The notes below the pieces were generated by a model, which was given only the letters and a program-made list of their open reading frames with translations, searched no databases and was not told where the DNA came from. DNA of 64,000 nucleotides from assembly GCF_010015445.1 (NCBI RefSeq), contig NC_053116.1, positions 40,693,095 through 40,757,094 on the forward strand. Direction: 5' to 3'. Positions 45,901 to 55,566 of this stretch are shown here, in pieces. Each line of letters opens with the position of its first letter. Within the stretch, counting starts at the first letter, position 1. This DNA comes from Perca fluviatilis (lineage: Eukaryota; Chordata; Actinopteri; Perciformes; Percidae). Position numbers and translations under genes: made by a program.

Positions 45901-48900
45901 ACTGTGTTGTACAGCTCTGGGAGATCGCTGACGGCCAAAATCAACCTCTCGTCCACGTTCCGTTTGTGGATCCACGTGTATTCGGTGTTTACTTTTTTCT
46001 GTTTTTTTCCAGACACCTGAATGCACGTCACAGCGCACCGCAGCCGCTCTTGCGCGTGCCGCGGTCAAAGTTGAACCATTTTGAACTTTGACCACGGCAC
46101 GCGCAAGAGCAGCCAGCCGCAAGATGCCGCTGCCCTGCGCTTTGCTCAGCACAGCGGCAGACCAGTTCTTGCGCGCGCAAGCCATTGACTATAATGGGTT
46201 TCATAGCGCAGCGCTGCCGTTTGCGCGTACAATGTCAACGGGCCTTAAGACAGAACAGAGACTAAATAGACCAGGTAACAAGGACAAATAGGGGACAGGT
46301 GAAACAAGGCTGGGAAACAGGTGAAACACATTAGGGCAATCACAAGGGAGGGAAAATACAGGAAGTAAAATAAGACAAGACAAGAGAGAAAACTGATTTC
46401 AAAATAAAACAGGAAACAGAACATAACAGAAACTCACAATCATGACAACTCTCTATCTTGTATTCAATTTTTGCCTTGAGGATACTCCCTGCCCCCTTAA
46501 TTGTTTCCTTTTTTCCTGCACTAATTCCATATTGCCTGAGCAAAAGGCAATCTCTCCTTCATTAAGACAGGTTTTCAATTGTTTGGAAACCCATGGTTTA
46601 TTATTTGGGATTATTTTAATAGTCTTTGTTTCAGACACACAGAATTTAATGTATGATGTTATAGTGTCCGTAAGTTCATTCCCATCCTGGCAGGATTCAA
46701 AGAAGGTGTCCCAATTTGTGTTGTCAAAGCAGTCCCTGAGTTGATCTTTGTTTATTTCAGACCACACCTGTATCTGCTTGATGTCTGGTTTCGTCCTTTT
46801 GAGCATAGCTTTATAGTTAGGCAGGAGGTGAATTACATTATGGTCGGGGTGGTCTACACACCGCTTTATGTGCCTCAGGGATATTTCCATAGCAGCGCTC
46901 AAGGGTGATGAACAGTGGGCAGATGTATAGACAAGTTACATGAGTTAAAATCCCTGAAGACGAAGACGTACTGGTCTGCAGATCAGGCGAGTGCATCCTT
47001 ATAGCTCTCTGTTATTTTTCCCCTGCTGCTTCGTCATTTGGACCGGGCACATATACAAGAATAACAGTAATTTGACCGAACTCTCGCAGGAGGAAGAATG
47101 GTCTGAGAGATACAGTCAATATTTCATAGTCCGTTGTGCACACCTGCTCCCGAACGCAATACTGTGCAGCCCAACGATTGTCGACAAATAAACACAGCCC
47201 CCCTCCTATGATGGTTTCTGTCTGCCCTCATGGTGGTATACCCAGACAGAGTTGGAGTTTCATGATAGTCTTTGAGCCATGATTCCGTCAAACACACAAG
47301 GTTGCTCTGTCTGAATTCACAGTCACGTTCTGCTCTTAACGCCAGTTCATCGAGTTTGTTGCTTACCGATCGAACATTGGTCAGAGCGATGACAGTCAGT
47401 GGGAATCTGTTGCGGCGTCTCAAAAGTCGGTGCCTCACTAATCCCCTTGAACCTCGCTTTTTCCTTGCTTTCTTCCTTGCTTTCTTCCTCCTCTCTGGCC
47501 ATTTAGCAGGCCGTCGGATTTCCACACACTTGGCAGGAAGAGTTGGTGGGGCTACACCAATTGGTCGTAGGGAGAGCAGGTGCTCGTGGGTGTAAGTGAA
47601 GTAGTCTTGACAAAGTAGTATCCATAGAAAAGCGATTTTCATTACGATAAAGTCCATGGTGAGATGCTATTTTTAGCAAGTGATTTAGGCTACAAATCTA
47701 ACTAAATGAATGCTTTGTAAAAACACTCAGAAAACGAGAATAAAAAACAGACAAACAAATGGTGTCGACAGCTGGCCGCGTCCCCGGAAACAACTTAGAA
47801 ACTTTTTTAACATTTTCCTACAACTTCACCTTCTTTTAACACGTTTAAGCCAGTAATCCAGTTTAGCCGTAGCAATTTAGCTTCTCAGCTTCCACACGCA
47901 TTTTACTGCAGGAAATGCATTTTCTAGTTTTGTGAAGCTGACTCTAAGAACAAGGCACACAAATTCCACTTAACGTACCTGTACGGTCCTGTACCTGTGT
48001 AAATGGCAACAAACATCTATTCTATTCTATCATAAAACCTGAGTCATGTAAAGAAACAGAGAGCAGGTGCTGTTGGTGTAACTAGAACATACAATTGTAT
48101 ATTATCCATATAACAGTGATATGAAATGTCTTTAAGAAGTTGTTGATATTAAATGTGTGTGTCCCTACAGGGCTGAGTGCTGTCTCATCAGCTGCTGGAC
48201 GTCAGTACTATTTTGTTTATGACAGGAAGAACTTTACTGAAGCCCAAAGATACTGCAGAGAGAAAGACGCAGACCTGGCCACTGTAGACAGCATGGAGGT
48301 TATGAATAACCTGACCAACATGGCAGATTTAGACAACATGTTCTACTCCAACAACAGCTACGTGAGTTCACTTTTCTCTCTTTCATCTCAAAGTCTTTCT
48401 GACAGCAGGTTTGAAACCCTCCATAGGAACTAATAACTAAATGTAGAGCAGTAAAAAGTAGAATATTCCTCTTTGAAATGTAGTAGAGTAGAAGTCTAAA
48501 GTGTTTGAGTTTAACCTTCAGCAGACAATAGCCGAGTTTCCAGTCACACGTTTTTATGCAAATTAAGTGATATTGAATGAAAAATTCAAAAAGAAGTATG
48601 CATACGTTTGACCTTATCAGATTTCTCTTAATCGGTAAACGGCGTATGCGATAAACGCTGATGGAAACGTTATTTGCCAAATATAAATAATGAATTGCGA
48701 TTACGTTTTAAGCCATTTCATGGTTAAACAGACGCACTTGTACAGGTCAGAAGTGGTGAAGACCGCGCGCCCAATGTGCACTACCGGGAGTAACGTTACC
48801 GACCCAAATGTTCCTTATCGTGCAACGGCGGTCTACTACAGCCTGTAGTACGATTGATGGCCAGCCTCAAATTAACTTCACATAAAGATTTGAATATATT

Positions 48901-50900
48901 TGTACTCAGAACGAAGGCTGTGGATGTTGTTCACCATCACTTCAACATAACAAACACATCTCCTGACGTCCAGTTTTTTATTTTATTTATTTATTATTGC
49001 ACCTTATTTAACCTTATTTAACCAAATAGCTCGAGCAGAGTCTAATTCTTTATATCACAATCAGAGAGCCTGGATAGGACTGTCTGCTGACAGCTGGAGG
49101 TGGTCACTGTCAGACACAAGTTTCTACAAACCCGGGGAGACGGAGTTCAGACGATGGAGGCTTGGAGAACCAGACGTTGGATACAGTGAAAAAGCCTTCA
49201 TAGTGATGGGTCCTGATGGACTCTGGTATGACTACGGTTATGACAGCAGCACGTATCCAGTCTGCGCAGATGTCAGAGGTGAGAATATTAACTAGTGAAG
49301 TTTCTCTTCTCTGCTTCTCTTTGCCTCTTTGTTTTCATTATTCAGGCCTCTGTAGTATCAGTCAGTCACTCTGACGAAAAGCAGCTTTCACACAGGTTAG
49401 TGCCGTTCAAAGAGCTTCACAGCTGACTGAGCAGCAGATAATAAGACGGCAGGAATGAGAGCAGGAAAACAGCTCAGTGGTTCATCAGCATCACCACCAG
49501 AGACATATTATATTATATTATATTATATTATATTATATTATAGAGATTTGACTTGTGCATGTTCACGTGCACACATCTTACAATATGAACATAAAGTGTG
49601 TTTAATTAACCTGAGGAAATATTTCATATGCAGAAAAACAACAATATAATATTGTTTTTTTAGATTTAAGGACATTTTTATTAATGTGGAGAGACTGTTA
49701 AGACATAAAGTTATTCATTAGTTAGTTTATTGATGTTCTTTATATCTCAGTGGATTTATTGTAGATATTATAAAGACATGAATCACAGATGTAGATGGAT
49801 GGGAGGTTGTATGTTATGCTGCCTCTACACTTCTCTGTGCTTCATTTTCAGGGTCAAATGTGACTTTTGTCATCGTCCCCACCCCTATCACATGGACTAA
49901 AGCCCAGAGCTACTGCAGAGCTCACCACACAGACCTGGCCAGTGTGAGAAACATGACAGAGAACCAGAAGGTACAGGCGATGCTACCTGGAGGATACAAT
50001 GTCTGGATCGGCCTTTTCAGAGACTCCTGGAAGTGGTCAGATGGAAGTACCTCCTCATTCAGCTTCTGGAAGAAAGGGCAACCTGATAGCAACAACGGGA
50101 ACGAGATTTGTGTGGCTGCAGACTTCAGCCAATCAGGAGCCTGGGAGGACTGGCCCTGTGACATGGAGAGAGCGTTCATTTGCTACGGTCCAGGTGAGTG
50201 CTAACCCAGGATTCAAACAGCTTTTACATTTAGATTCAGGACAATAGAGATGTAACGATATACTCAACTCACGATTTGATTCAGGATTTTAAGTTGATGA
50301 TACGGTTTTCTCAAGATGTTTTTAACAGAATGAGTGAAAATCTTCCTTTATTTCTATAAACAGACGTATAACAGACGTGTCCTCTTATCAAAAGTGACTC
50401 CTAAACTGTATTTTATCTTAAAGAACAAAGTTAGATGTTTAAAACACATTTATATAACTAAATTAATAGAAACAAATCTCTTGAAATAAATAAACTAAGA
50501 AGACATAGTGACGTCTGAAGTCAAACAAGGTCAATCTAAAGTAGATTACGCTCTAGGACGTTTAAAAACTGCATCAACATTAATTTCTTATCTCAACCGG
50601 TTGTTATCGTTACACATTTCTATCCATTTTTAACCATCGTTACCTCCCTAGTGCTAAACTAGGTGCTAATTCTAAACACCAAACATGAAGTTGTGGAGAG
50701 TAAATGTGAACATGATGATGTGGATCATTTCCATGGAATAGTTAGTAAAGTTAGCATGCAGTGGTGATCAGCTGCAGATTATAAGTGCTTGATGGTGTTT
50801 TAAGCCCCCAACGGCGACTTCCAGGCAGCGTTGCAACCGTTGACTTCAGGGCACCTAACCATAACCTGTGTGTGTGTCTGTGTGTGTGTGTGTGTGTGTC

Positions 50901-50948
<48 letters not shown>

Positions 50949-51286
50949 TTTGTGTGTGTGTGTGTGTGTGTGTGTGTGATTTTTTCAAAGTGGTTTCAAA
51001 GAAAGTGATGAAAGTGAAGTTTGAGAACAAGAAGAATCTGGATCTGAATGACCCTGCTGTGATGGAGGCCATGTTGAAGCAGGTAAATCAGGTTTTATAC
51101 TGTTTTACTTCATGAAAAAAACAATGAGATAAGATGAGTTTTGTGTTTCAGCTGAAACAGAAGCTGAGGGCCCAGGGGCTGGACGACAACATCAAGCTGA
51201 GCTGGAGGAAGCAGGCTGATGGAAAAGTCTTCCTCAAGGAAGACAAGAAGACCAACAAGAGGAGGAGGGAGAGGGAGGAGCTGTAA
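42877..51286 (+). CDS. CTL-3: tandem C-type lectin with altered domain 1, 336 aa
   Basis: Join 42877-42913, 48171-48361, 49065-49278, 49852-50193, 50991-51082, 51152-51286; frames are consistent with no stop. Same architecture as CTL-2: leader MDKLLLLIMAASG, domain 1, domain 2, basic tail. Oddities: in domain 1 two of the four cysteines are replaced (Phe121, Tyr135), removing exactly the loop disulfide; the motif reads EPD with WYD. The exon 3 acceptor has lost its pyrimidine tract. Exon 5 lacks two codons and its acceptor is preceded by a (TG)n-T6 tract. Domain 2 is intact (QPDSNNGNEIC, WEDWPC). Intron 1 is 5.3 kb and full of transposon remnants. It may be expressed with a changed or misfolded domain 1, or skip exon 3; skipping is in phase (214 bases, phase 0 to 1, so it would in fact shift the frame). 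AATAAA at 51,453. Confidence 0.85.
43143..43183. repeat. Poly(A) tract
   Basis: About 40 A interrupted by CC. Could be a retroposon tail. Confidence 0.9.
43184..45062. other. CTL-3 intron 1, left part
   Basis: No exon seen. It holds a perfect-looking hairpin at 43,866-43,927 (arms AGACTGTGGGATCC / GGATCCCACAGTCT) and a teleost-type repeat at about 43,480-43,740 starting TTAAAGAGCCCC. Confidence 0.45.
45063..45345 (+). mobile_element. LINE fragment, plus orientation
   Basis: Encodes HPDHNVIHLLPNYKAMLKRT, the linker between endonuclease and RT of a CR1/L2-like LINE. The same segment occurs inverted at 46,710-46,905, giving an inverted pair about 1.5 kb apart. Confidence 0.8.
45835..46247 (-). 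mobile_element. Harbinger-type 5' end with a broken MADF-like frame
   Basis: On the minus strand it starts GGCCCGTTGACATTG beside a TTA (46,245-46,247). A perfect-arm palindrome follows (46,046-46,110), then a frame with KRNVDERLILAVSDLPELYN that shifts to SRSYRDLRRKTMLW. This resembles the start of a MADF/Myb-like DNA-binding protein carried by Harbinger elements. Frameshift and missing 3' part show it is dead. Family assignment is inference. Confidence 0.55.
46046..46110. repeat. GC-rich palindrome
   Basis: Arms GCTCTTGCGCGTGCC... and ...GGCACGCGCAAGAGC, 30 bp each with two mismatches and a 5-bp centre. Lies within the Harbinger-type end. Confidence 0.9.
46248..46447 (-). mobile_element. 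LTR fragment, minus orientation
   Basis: On the minus strand it begins TGTCATGATTGTGAG. Same family as 33,748-34,075. It interrupts the LINE (46,448-47,657) and is itself cut by the Harbinger-type end. Confidence 0.6.
46448..47657 (-). mobile_element. CR1/L2-like LINE ORF2, 5' part, minus orientation
   Basis: The minus-strand frame from 47,657 encodes a basic stretch and then FPLTVIALTNVRSVSNKLDE and NLVCLTESWL, the start of an AP-endonuclease domain; it closes at 47,124. A second frame (46,902-46,453) has HPDHNVIHLLPNYK and WVSKQLKTCLNEG, leading to RT, which is missing. The region between (46,905-47,124) is frameshifted. Inactive. Confidence 0.82.
48171..48361 (+). CDS. CTL-3 exon 2 (first half of lectin domain 1)
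   Basis: Acceptor CCCTACAG, donor GTGAGT. Encodes GLSAVSSAAGRQYYFVYDRK and YCREKDADLATV. Colinear with CTL-2 exon 2 including intron sequence after it. Confidence 0.92.
49065..49278 (+). CDS. CTL-3 exon 3 (domain 1, loop cysteines lost)
   Basis: Reading frame fully open, ends with donor GTGAGA. Encodes RAWIGLSADSWRWSL, GEPD, KAFIVM, WYDYGYDSS and YPVCADVR. Cys to Phe at 49,197-49,199 and Cys to Tyr at 49,239-49,241. The acceptor is TATATCACAATCAG; 13 bases containing the pyrimidine tract of CTL-1 and CTL-2 are deleted. Confidence 0.82.
49505..49541. repeat. (TATTA)n microsatellite
   Basis: Seven pentanucleotide units in CTL-3 intron 3. Confidence 0.95.
49852..50193 (+). CDS. CTL-3 exon 4 (complete lectin domain 2)
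   Basis: Acceptor CATTTTCAG, donor GTGAGT. Encodes GSNVTFVIVPTPITW, SYCRAHHTDLASV, VWIGLFRDSWKW, QPDSNNGNEIC, WEDWPC and ERAFICYGP. The sequon NET of the other copies is lost (NEI); a new one NMT appears. Confidence 0.93.
50867..50978. repeat. (TG)n tract at the CTL-3 exon 5 acceptor
   Basis: 112 bp of TG, three TC/TT interruptions, ending 12 bases before the exon. It is followed by A, six T, C and AAAG. Confidence 0.97.
50991..51082 (+). CDS. CTL-3 exon 5 (C-terminal tail, part 1)
   Basis: Acceptor TTTTTTCAAAG, donor GTAAAT. Encodes VVSKKVMKVKFENKK and NLDLNDPAVMEAMLKQ. Two codons shorter than in CTL-1 and CTL-2, still in frame. Confidence 0.88.
51152..51286 (+). CDS. CTL-3 exon 6 (C-terminal tail, stop)
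   Basis: After a 69-bp intron. Encodes LKQKLRAQGLDDNIKLSWRK, VFLKED and KKTNKRRREREEL-stop; H to L and K to E relative to CTL-1. Confidence 0.92.
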   Translation: MKQKLRAQGLDDNIKLSWRKQADGKVFLKEDKKTNKRRREREEL

Positions 51287-51884
51287 TGTTGAGTTGCTGC
51301 GTCTGCTTTCATCAGAGAAAAGTCTGGTTCTTTGCAAGCAGAAATACTAAATATATTCACAGCTTCTAGCTTCTCAAACATGCAGATTTGATGCTTTATT
51401 TAGTCATATTTGATCATAAACGTATTATATTTGGGCTTTAGGCTGTTGTCAGAATAAAACAAGACTTTAATATTTATCTGATTTATCGTCTGTGGGGAAA
51501 TATAACCGACATGTTTTACTGATTAACTGATTCTTCTTTAAAATCTATTTTAATGATAAAATGTCTTTCTTTGTTTGAGAGTAAAGGGTTTTTCACACGG
51601 GGCGCAATCTTTGGCCCTTCAGCGAAAGTCAATGCCGAAGCGATCAATGTGTGGTAACCATGGAGATACTGTATCCCTGCTGTACAACTGGATGAGTTCA
51701 GCTGACTGTGGTTTCATATCTCCCTAATCACATAGTGGTAATCCTAGTCTTTCCTAACCACAGACCGTTATTGTTGATAGCTGAAGTTAGCTACATTAGC
51801 ATAGTCATAATTACGGACGTCTTGTGCTGATGCTCTGACAAGCAGAAGCTCCGCTGTCTCTGTTCTGATAACTGTTTAGAAAAT
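51287..51884 (+). repeat. CTL-3 3'UTR and proximal flank
   Basis: Colinear with 36,203-36,858. AATAAA at 51,453. Confidence 0.85.
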
Positions 51885-52768
51885 TCAATTCAATTCAATT
51901 CAATTTTATTTATAGTATCAAATCATAACACAGGTTATCTCGAGACACTTTACAGATAGAGTAGGTCTAGACCACACTCTATAATTTACAAAGACCCAAC
52001 AATTACAGTAATTCCCTCTAGAGCAAGCAGTGCGACAGTGGCGAGGAAAAACTCCCTCTTGGGAAGAAACCTGGGACAGACCCAGGCTCTTGGTAGGCGG
52101 TGTCTGACGGCCCGGTTGGGGATGTGATGAACAGTGGCGATAATTGTCACATTAATAATGGAACAGTGACTTCAAATGGTAGTCGTAGTAGTTCATGTCA
52201 TATCAGGGCGCTGCAGGGCGTTACAGGATGTAGCGTGACCCAGCAGAGCATGGATGGACGTAACAGGAAGCAGCAGGGTTCAGCAGGAAGCAGCAGGGTT
52301 CAGCAGGACGCAGCAGGGTTCAGCAGGACGCAGCATGGCATTGCAGAGCACCGCTGAGCTCAGCAGGGAGTGCAGCAGGCCCATGGCGACAGCTGGAACC
52401 AAGATCTTGGTGCCAACGTTCTCCAAGGAAATATGCTGGGGGAAAAAACTTATTATTGGGGGATTATTGGGAATTTAGCTTATTCACCGTAACCCCCAGA
52501 GTAAGACAAGTCCATACATACCCTTCTCATCTCAGTGCGTGCTGTAACGCTGTCTGACAGCTCCAGCATTAGCTTAGCCTAGCACAGATCCTGCAGGTAA
52601 CTGGTTCCAACTAGCCTACTGCTCCGAATTGTGACAAAAGTGACAAAATAACACCAACATGTTCCTATTTACATGTTGTGATTTGTAGAGTCACAGCATG
52701 TACAAAAAACAACGTAACATGAGACACAGCCATCTTCTAACTGTAAACAAACCGGGAACTATAAAACA
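51885..52768 (-). mobile_element. Teleost retroposon with (TTCAA)n end
   Basis: Inserted in the unit flank: CTL-2 has the uninterrupted site near 36,858. Flanked by AAAA on both sides. It begins with five TTCAA units (tail on the minus strand), then the AGAGTAGGTCTAGACC text also found inverted at 6,640. The inner part has an 18-bp tandem repeat (CAGCAGGGTTCAGCAGGA) at 52,255-52,345. The short frames here are not genes. Confidence 0.75.
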
Positions 52769-54389
52769 CTTTTATATTTTAGTGAACTCACAAACAGAAC
52801 AATCTCTTGTTCGTTGATTTGTGCATCACTCTCGTAGAGAAAAGTTCAACACAGTTCAACTCTTGCAGCGTGCGGGCGTTGTAGAAATATTTTATTAACA
52901 AAATGTGTGTATGTGCTTGTTGCAAAAGAGCTGTGTTAGTCATTGAGGAAGTGGTTAAAAGCACTCCGGTTACCTCTGATGCAGAAAGTTCAGCTTAAGT
53001 CATAAAAATAGTTTAGGCTGTTATGGCATAAAGGGGCATTGTTTGAAGGTTGCGAGAACGGAAGAGGACGTTGCACCACACTAGTTTCTGCCTAGGAAGA
53101 AGAAGACACCCCCTTGTGAGAATAGGATAAAAGCTTGAGGGAGAGAACAGATCGGAGCTCATAATTCGTAGGACAACTTGGTGGACCATCTCTGACTTGA
53201 TGTCTGTAGCTAGGGAAACTCAGTCTCTGTTTGTGAACCCACAGCTGTGTTGTAACTGTTATGCTGGACTCAGTAAACTTTGTTTAACTGAACTCTTCGT
53301 CTCAGATTGATCCTTGTGTTCTGGTAAACTTAAGTCCAATGAAAGAAGCTGCGGGAATGAATAAATCAGAGTCAGATTTGACAGGCCTTAGGGCCTCATT
53401 TAGACAAATTCCTTACAGCGTGTGCGTGTGACGAGCACGAATGCGACAATTTCACGGGGTTGCCCCCCCCCCCTCACCTGCCTGCTCACCTCTCATTGAA
53501 AATGAATTACGAGGCGAGACAATCGCTCCCTGTGTGGAAAGGCGTCTGGCTGTGATGAGTCAGAATGTCTTTAAATGATTGATATAGAAGATAATCATGT
53601 GAATATATTAGTGTTGTGCTGTCACCTTCAGGGACTGAAGTTAACTTTTTTGGCCACCAGCCACTGTGGAAGGTGGATTTTAAAATCTACTAGCCACACA
53701 GGCTTTTTACCAGCCATTGCTTTTGCCTCATACAGGTGAACTACAGGAAATGCACAAGCATCGTTCTTGAACTTGTTAAGAATACACATTTAAGTGCTGT
53801 CAAGTTATTAACAAAATCAATATAATTAATGACTCTTATCAAACATATTTTTTATCTTTTTATTTAATGATTTCCCCTGTCAGACACAGTTATCATATAC
53901 TGACTGCTCCTCTGAGTCCACAAAAAAGAAGCAGACACACTCCTCTTCCTCCAGCTCTTTCTCTGAGAAACGACCGTCACAGCACTACGTTTGTTCTGTA
54001 TACTGCTGTTGTAAATCAGCACCTCACGAACCTTGCTGTTGTCACCAACTGTCCACTGGGTAATAAAACGTCTTCTTTTACTTTTCTTTGAATCATCCTC
54101 ATCTTTTTGTTGAGGAAAGATGAGTTTCAGCCGGCACGTGGTCGGTTGTTAATTTCAGGCCCTGGTCATCTTATAAACAAACAGAATCTGAAGACTTTTT
54201 TACAGTTTAGAGCCGTGACCCAGAATGAAAATCTGCAGAATTGAACCGATTGGTTATCAGGTTGGAGGTGGAGAGTTTTATTTTAATTTGTTTAAAATAT
54301 GGGTAACATTCTCTGTGCAGATTCTGTGTGGCTCTGGTTACTAGAGATGCAAACTTTAAACATTTACCTAAAACTTGATGTGACTGTAA
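52769..54389 (+). repeat. 3' flank shared with 36,860-38,010
   Basis: Continuation of the duplicated flank. It contains an extra segment at about 53,637-54,165, absent from the CTL-2 flank, in which no gene is recognised. Confidence 0.75.
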
Positions 54390-54560
54390 CATCTTCCAGA
54401 CAGAAACACTAAATATATTCACAGCTTCTCAAACAGGAAGATTTGATGCTTTTCTTTGTTATATTTGATCATAAACTTAATATATTTGGGCTTTAGACTG
54501 TTGTTAGAATAAAACAAGACTTTAGTATTTATCCGATTTATTGTCTGTGGGGAAATATAA
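54390..54560 (+). repeat. Orphan lectin 3'UTR copy
   Basis: Counterpart of 38,010-38,190; repeats GGAAGATTTGATGCTTTTCT and ATTTGGGCTTTAGACTGTTG from the lectin 3'UTR. Confidence 0.85.
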
Positions 54561-55364
54561 CCAATATGTTTTACTGATTTCTGATATTTTATGTTTATGT
54601 TTTTCAGGTTGTGGTGGAGATGTTTTAACATTATTTAATTTGTTTAAAATCTAAATTCTTTAGTTTTGAATATTTAAAATATATTTTCATCAGACTAGTG
54701 CTGCGTTCCCAGCAAGCCGTAACTTGTGTTTTCACAAACTTCTACTGTGAAAGTTCCCTGGAACGGCGGTTAACCCCCTAACTTACTCCCCGTGAACTGG
54801 TATCAGATGGTTGTACTCCCAGTTACAGTTTTTGACGTCACACACACACATAAACAACAATGGCGACCCCTGTTGATGCTGTACAGACGCCGGTGATTAA
54901 CGGTGAGAAATAGAAATAAATAGACATAAATAGGCAATGTAAAGTAATTTGGCACATTGTAATCAAAACAATACACATACGATTGTGTGCTTCTACAGGT
55001 TACGTTTTTTAAATGAAGCCCACAATATGTCGCCGACTAAAAATCACTAGTATCAGCTAGCGCTAGCTAACGTCAAGGTTAGGTAGCCGCTAGATAACAT
55101 CAACGTTAGGCAGCCGCTAGCTAACTTTAACATTAGGTAGCTTAACCTGAACCCTGCCAACGGCTAGCCAGCTCGTGACTTTAGCTGGAACGCTACCAAG
55201 TCGTGAGTCGTGACTTGAAATCGTAACTTAAGGGCTAAAAATGGTGTCTGGAACGCAGCATAAGTCTCTTTCCTCATGTGAGAGTAATATTATAAAGTGA
55301 TTATATGTATGATTGTTGTTCTGTCACCTTATTAGAGATGCAAACTTTAAACATTTACCTAAAG

Positions 55365-55562
55365 TTAGCCATGAGACTTGTTATGTGTCTGTAACATCTT
55401 CTAAACTAAAACACTAAATATTTACAGCTTCCAGCTTCTTCAAGGTGAACATTTGAGGATTTTTATTTGTCAAATTAAAATAAACTTAATATATTTTAGT
55501 TAAGAAATAAAAGAGTTTTTTTAGAGTGAATTTGAATACAAATTGTTTTGTTCTTATAAATT
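55365..55562 (+). repeat. Third, degenerate 3'UTR-like copy
   Basis: Counterpart of 1-230 and 39,040-39,245. Homology ends at the element starting 55,567. Confidence 0.75.
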
Positions 55563-55566
55563 TAAT

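Noticed and set aside
52100..52478. Ser/Gln-rich frames of 74-85 aa
   Set aside because: 18-bp tandem repeat inside a retroposon end.
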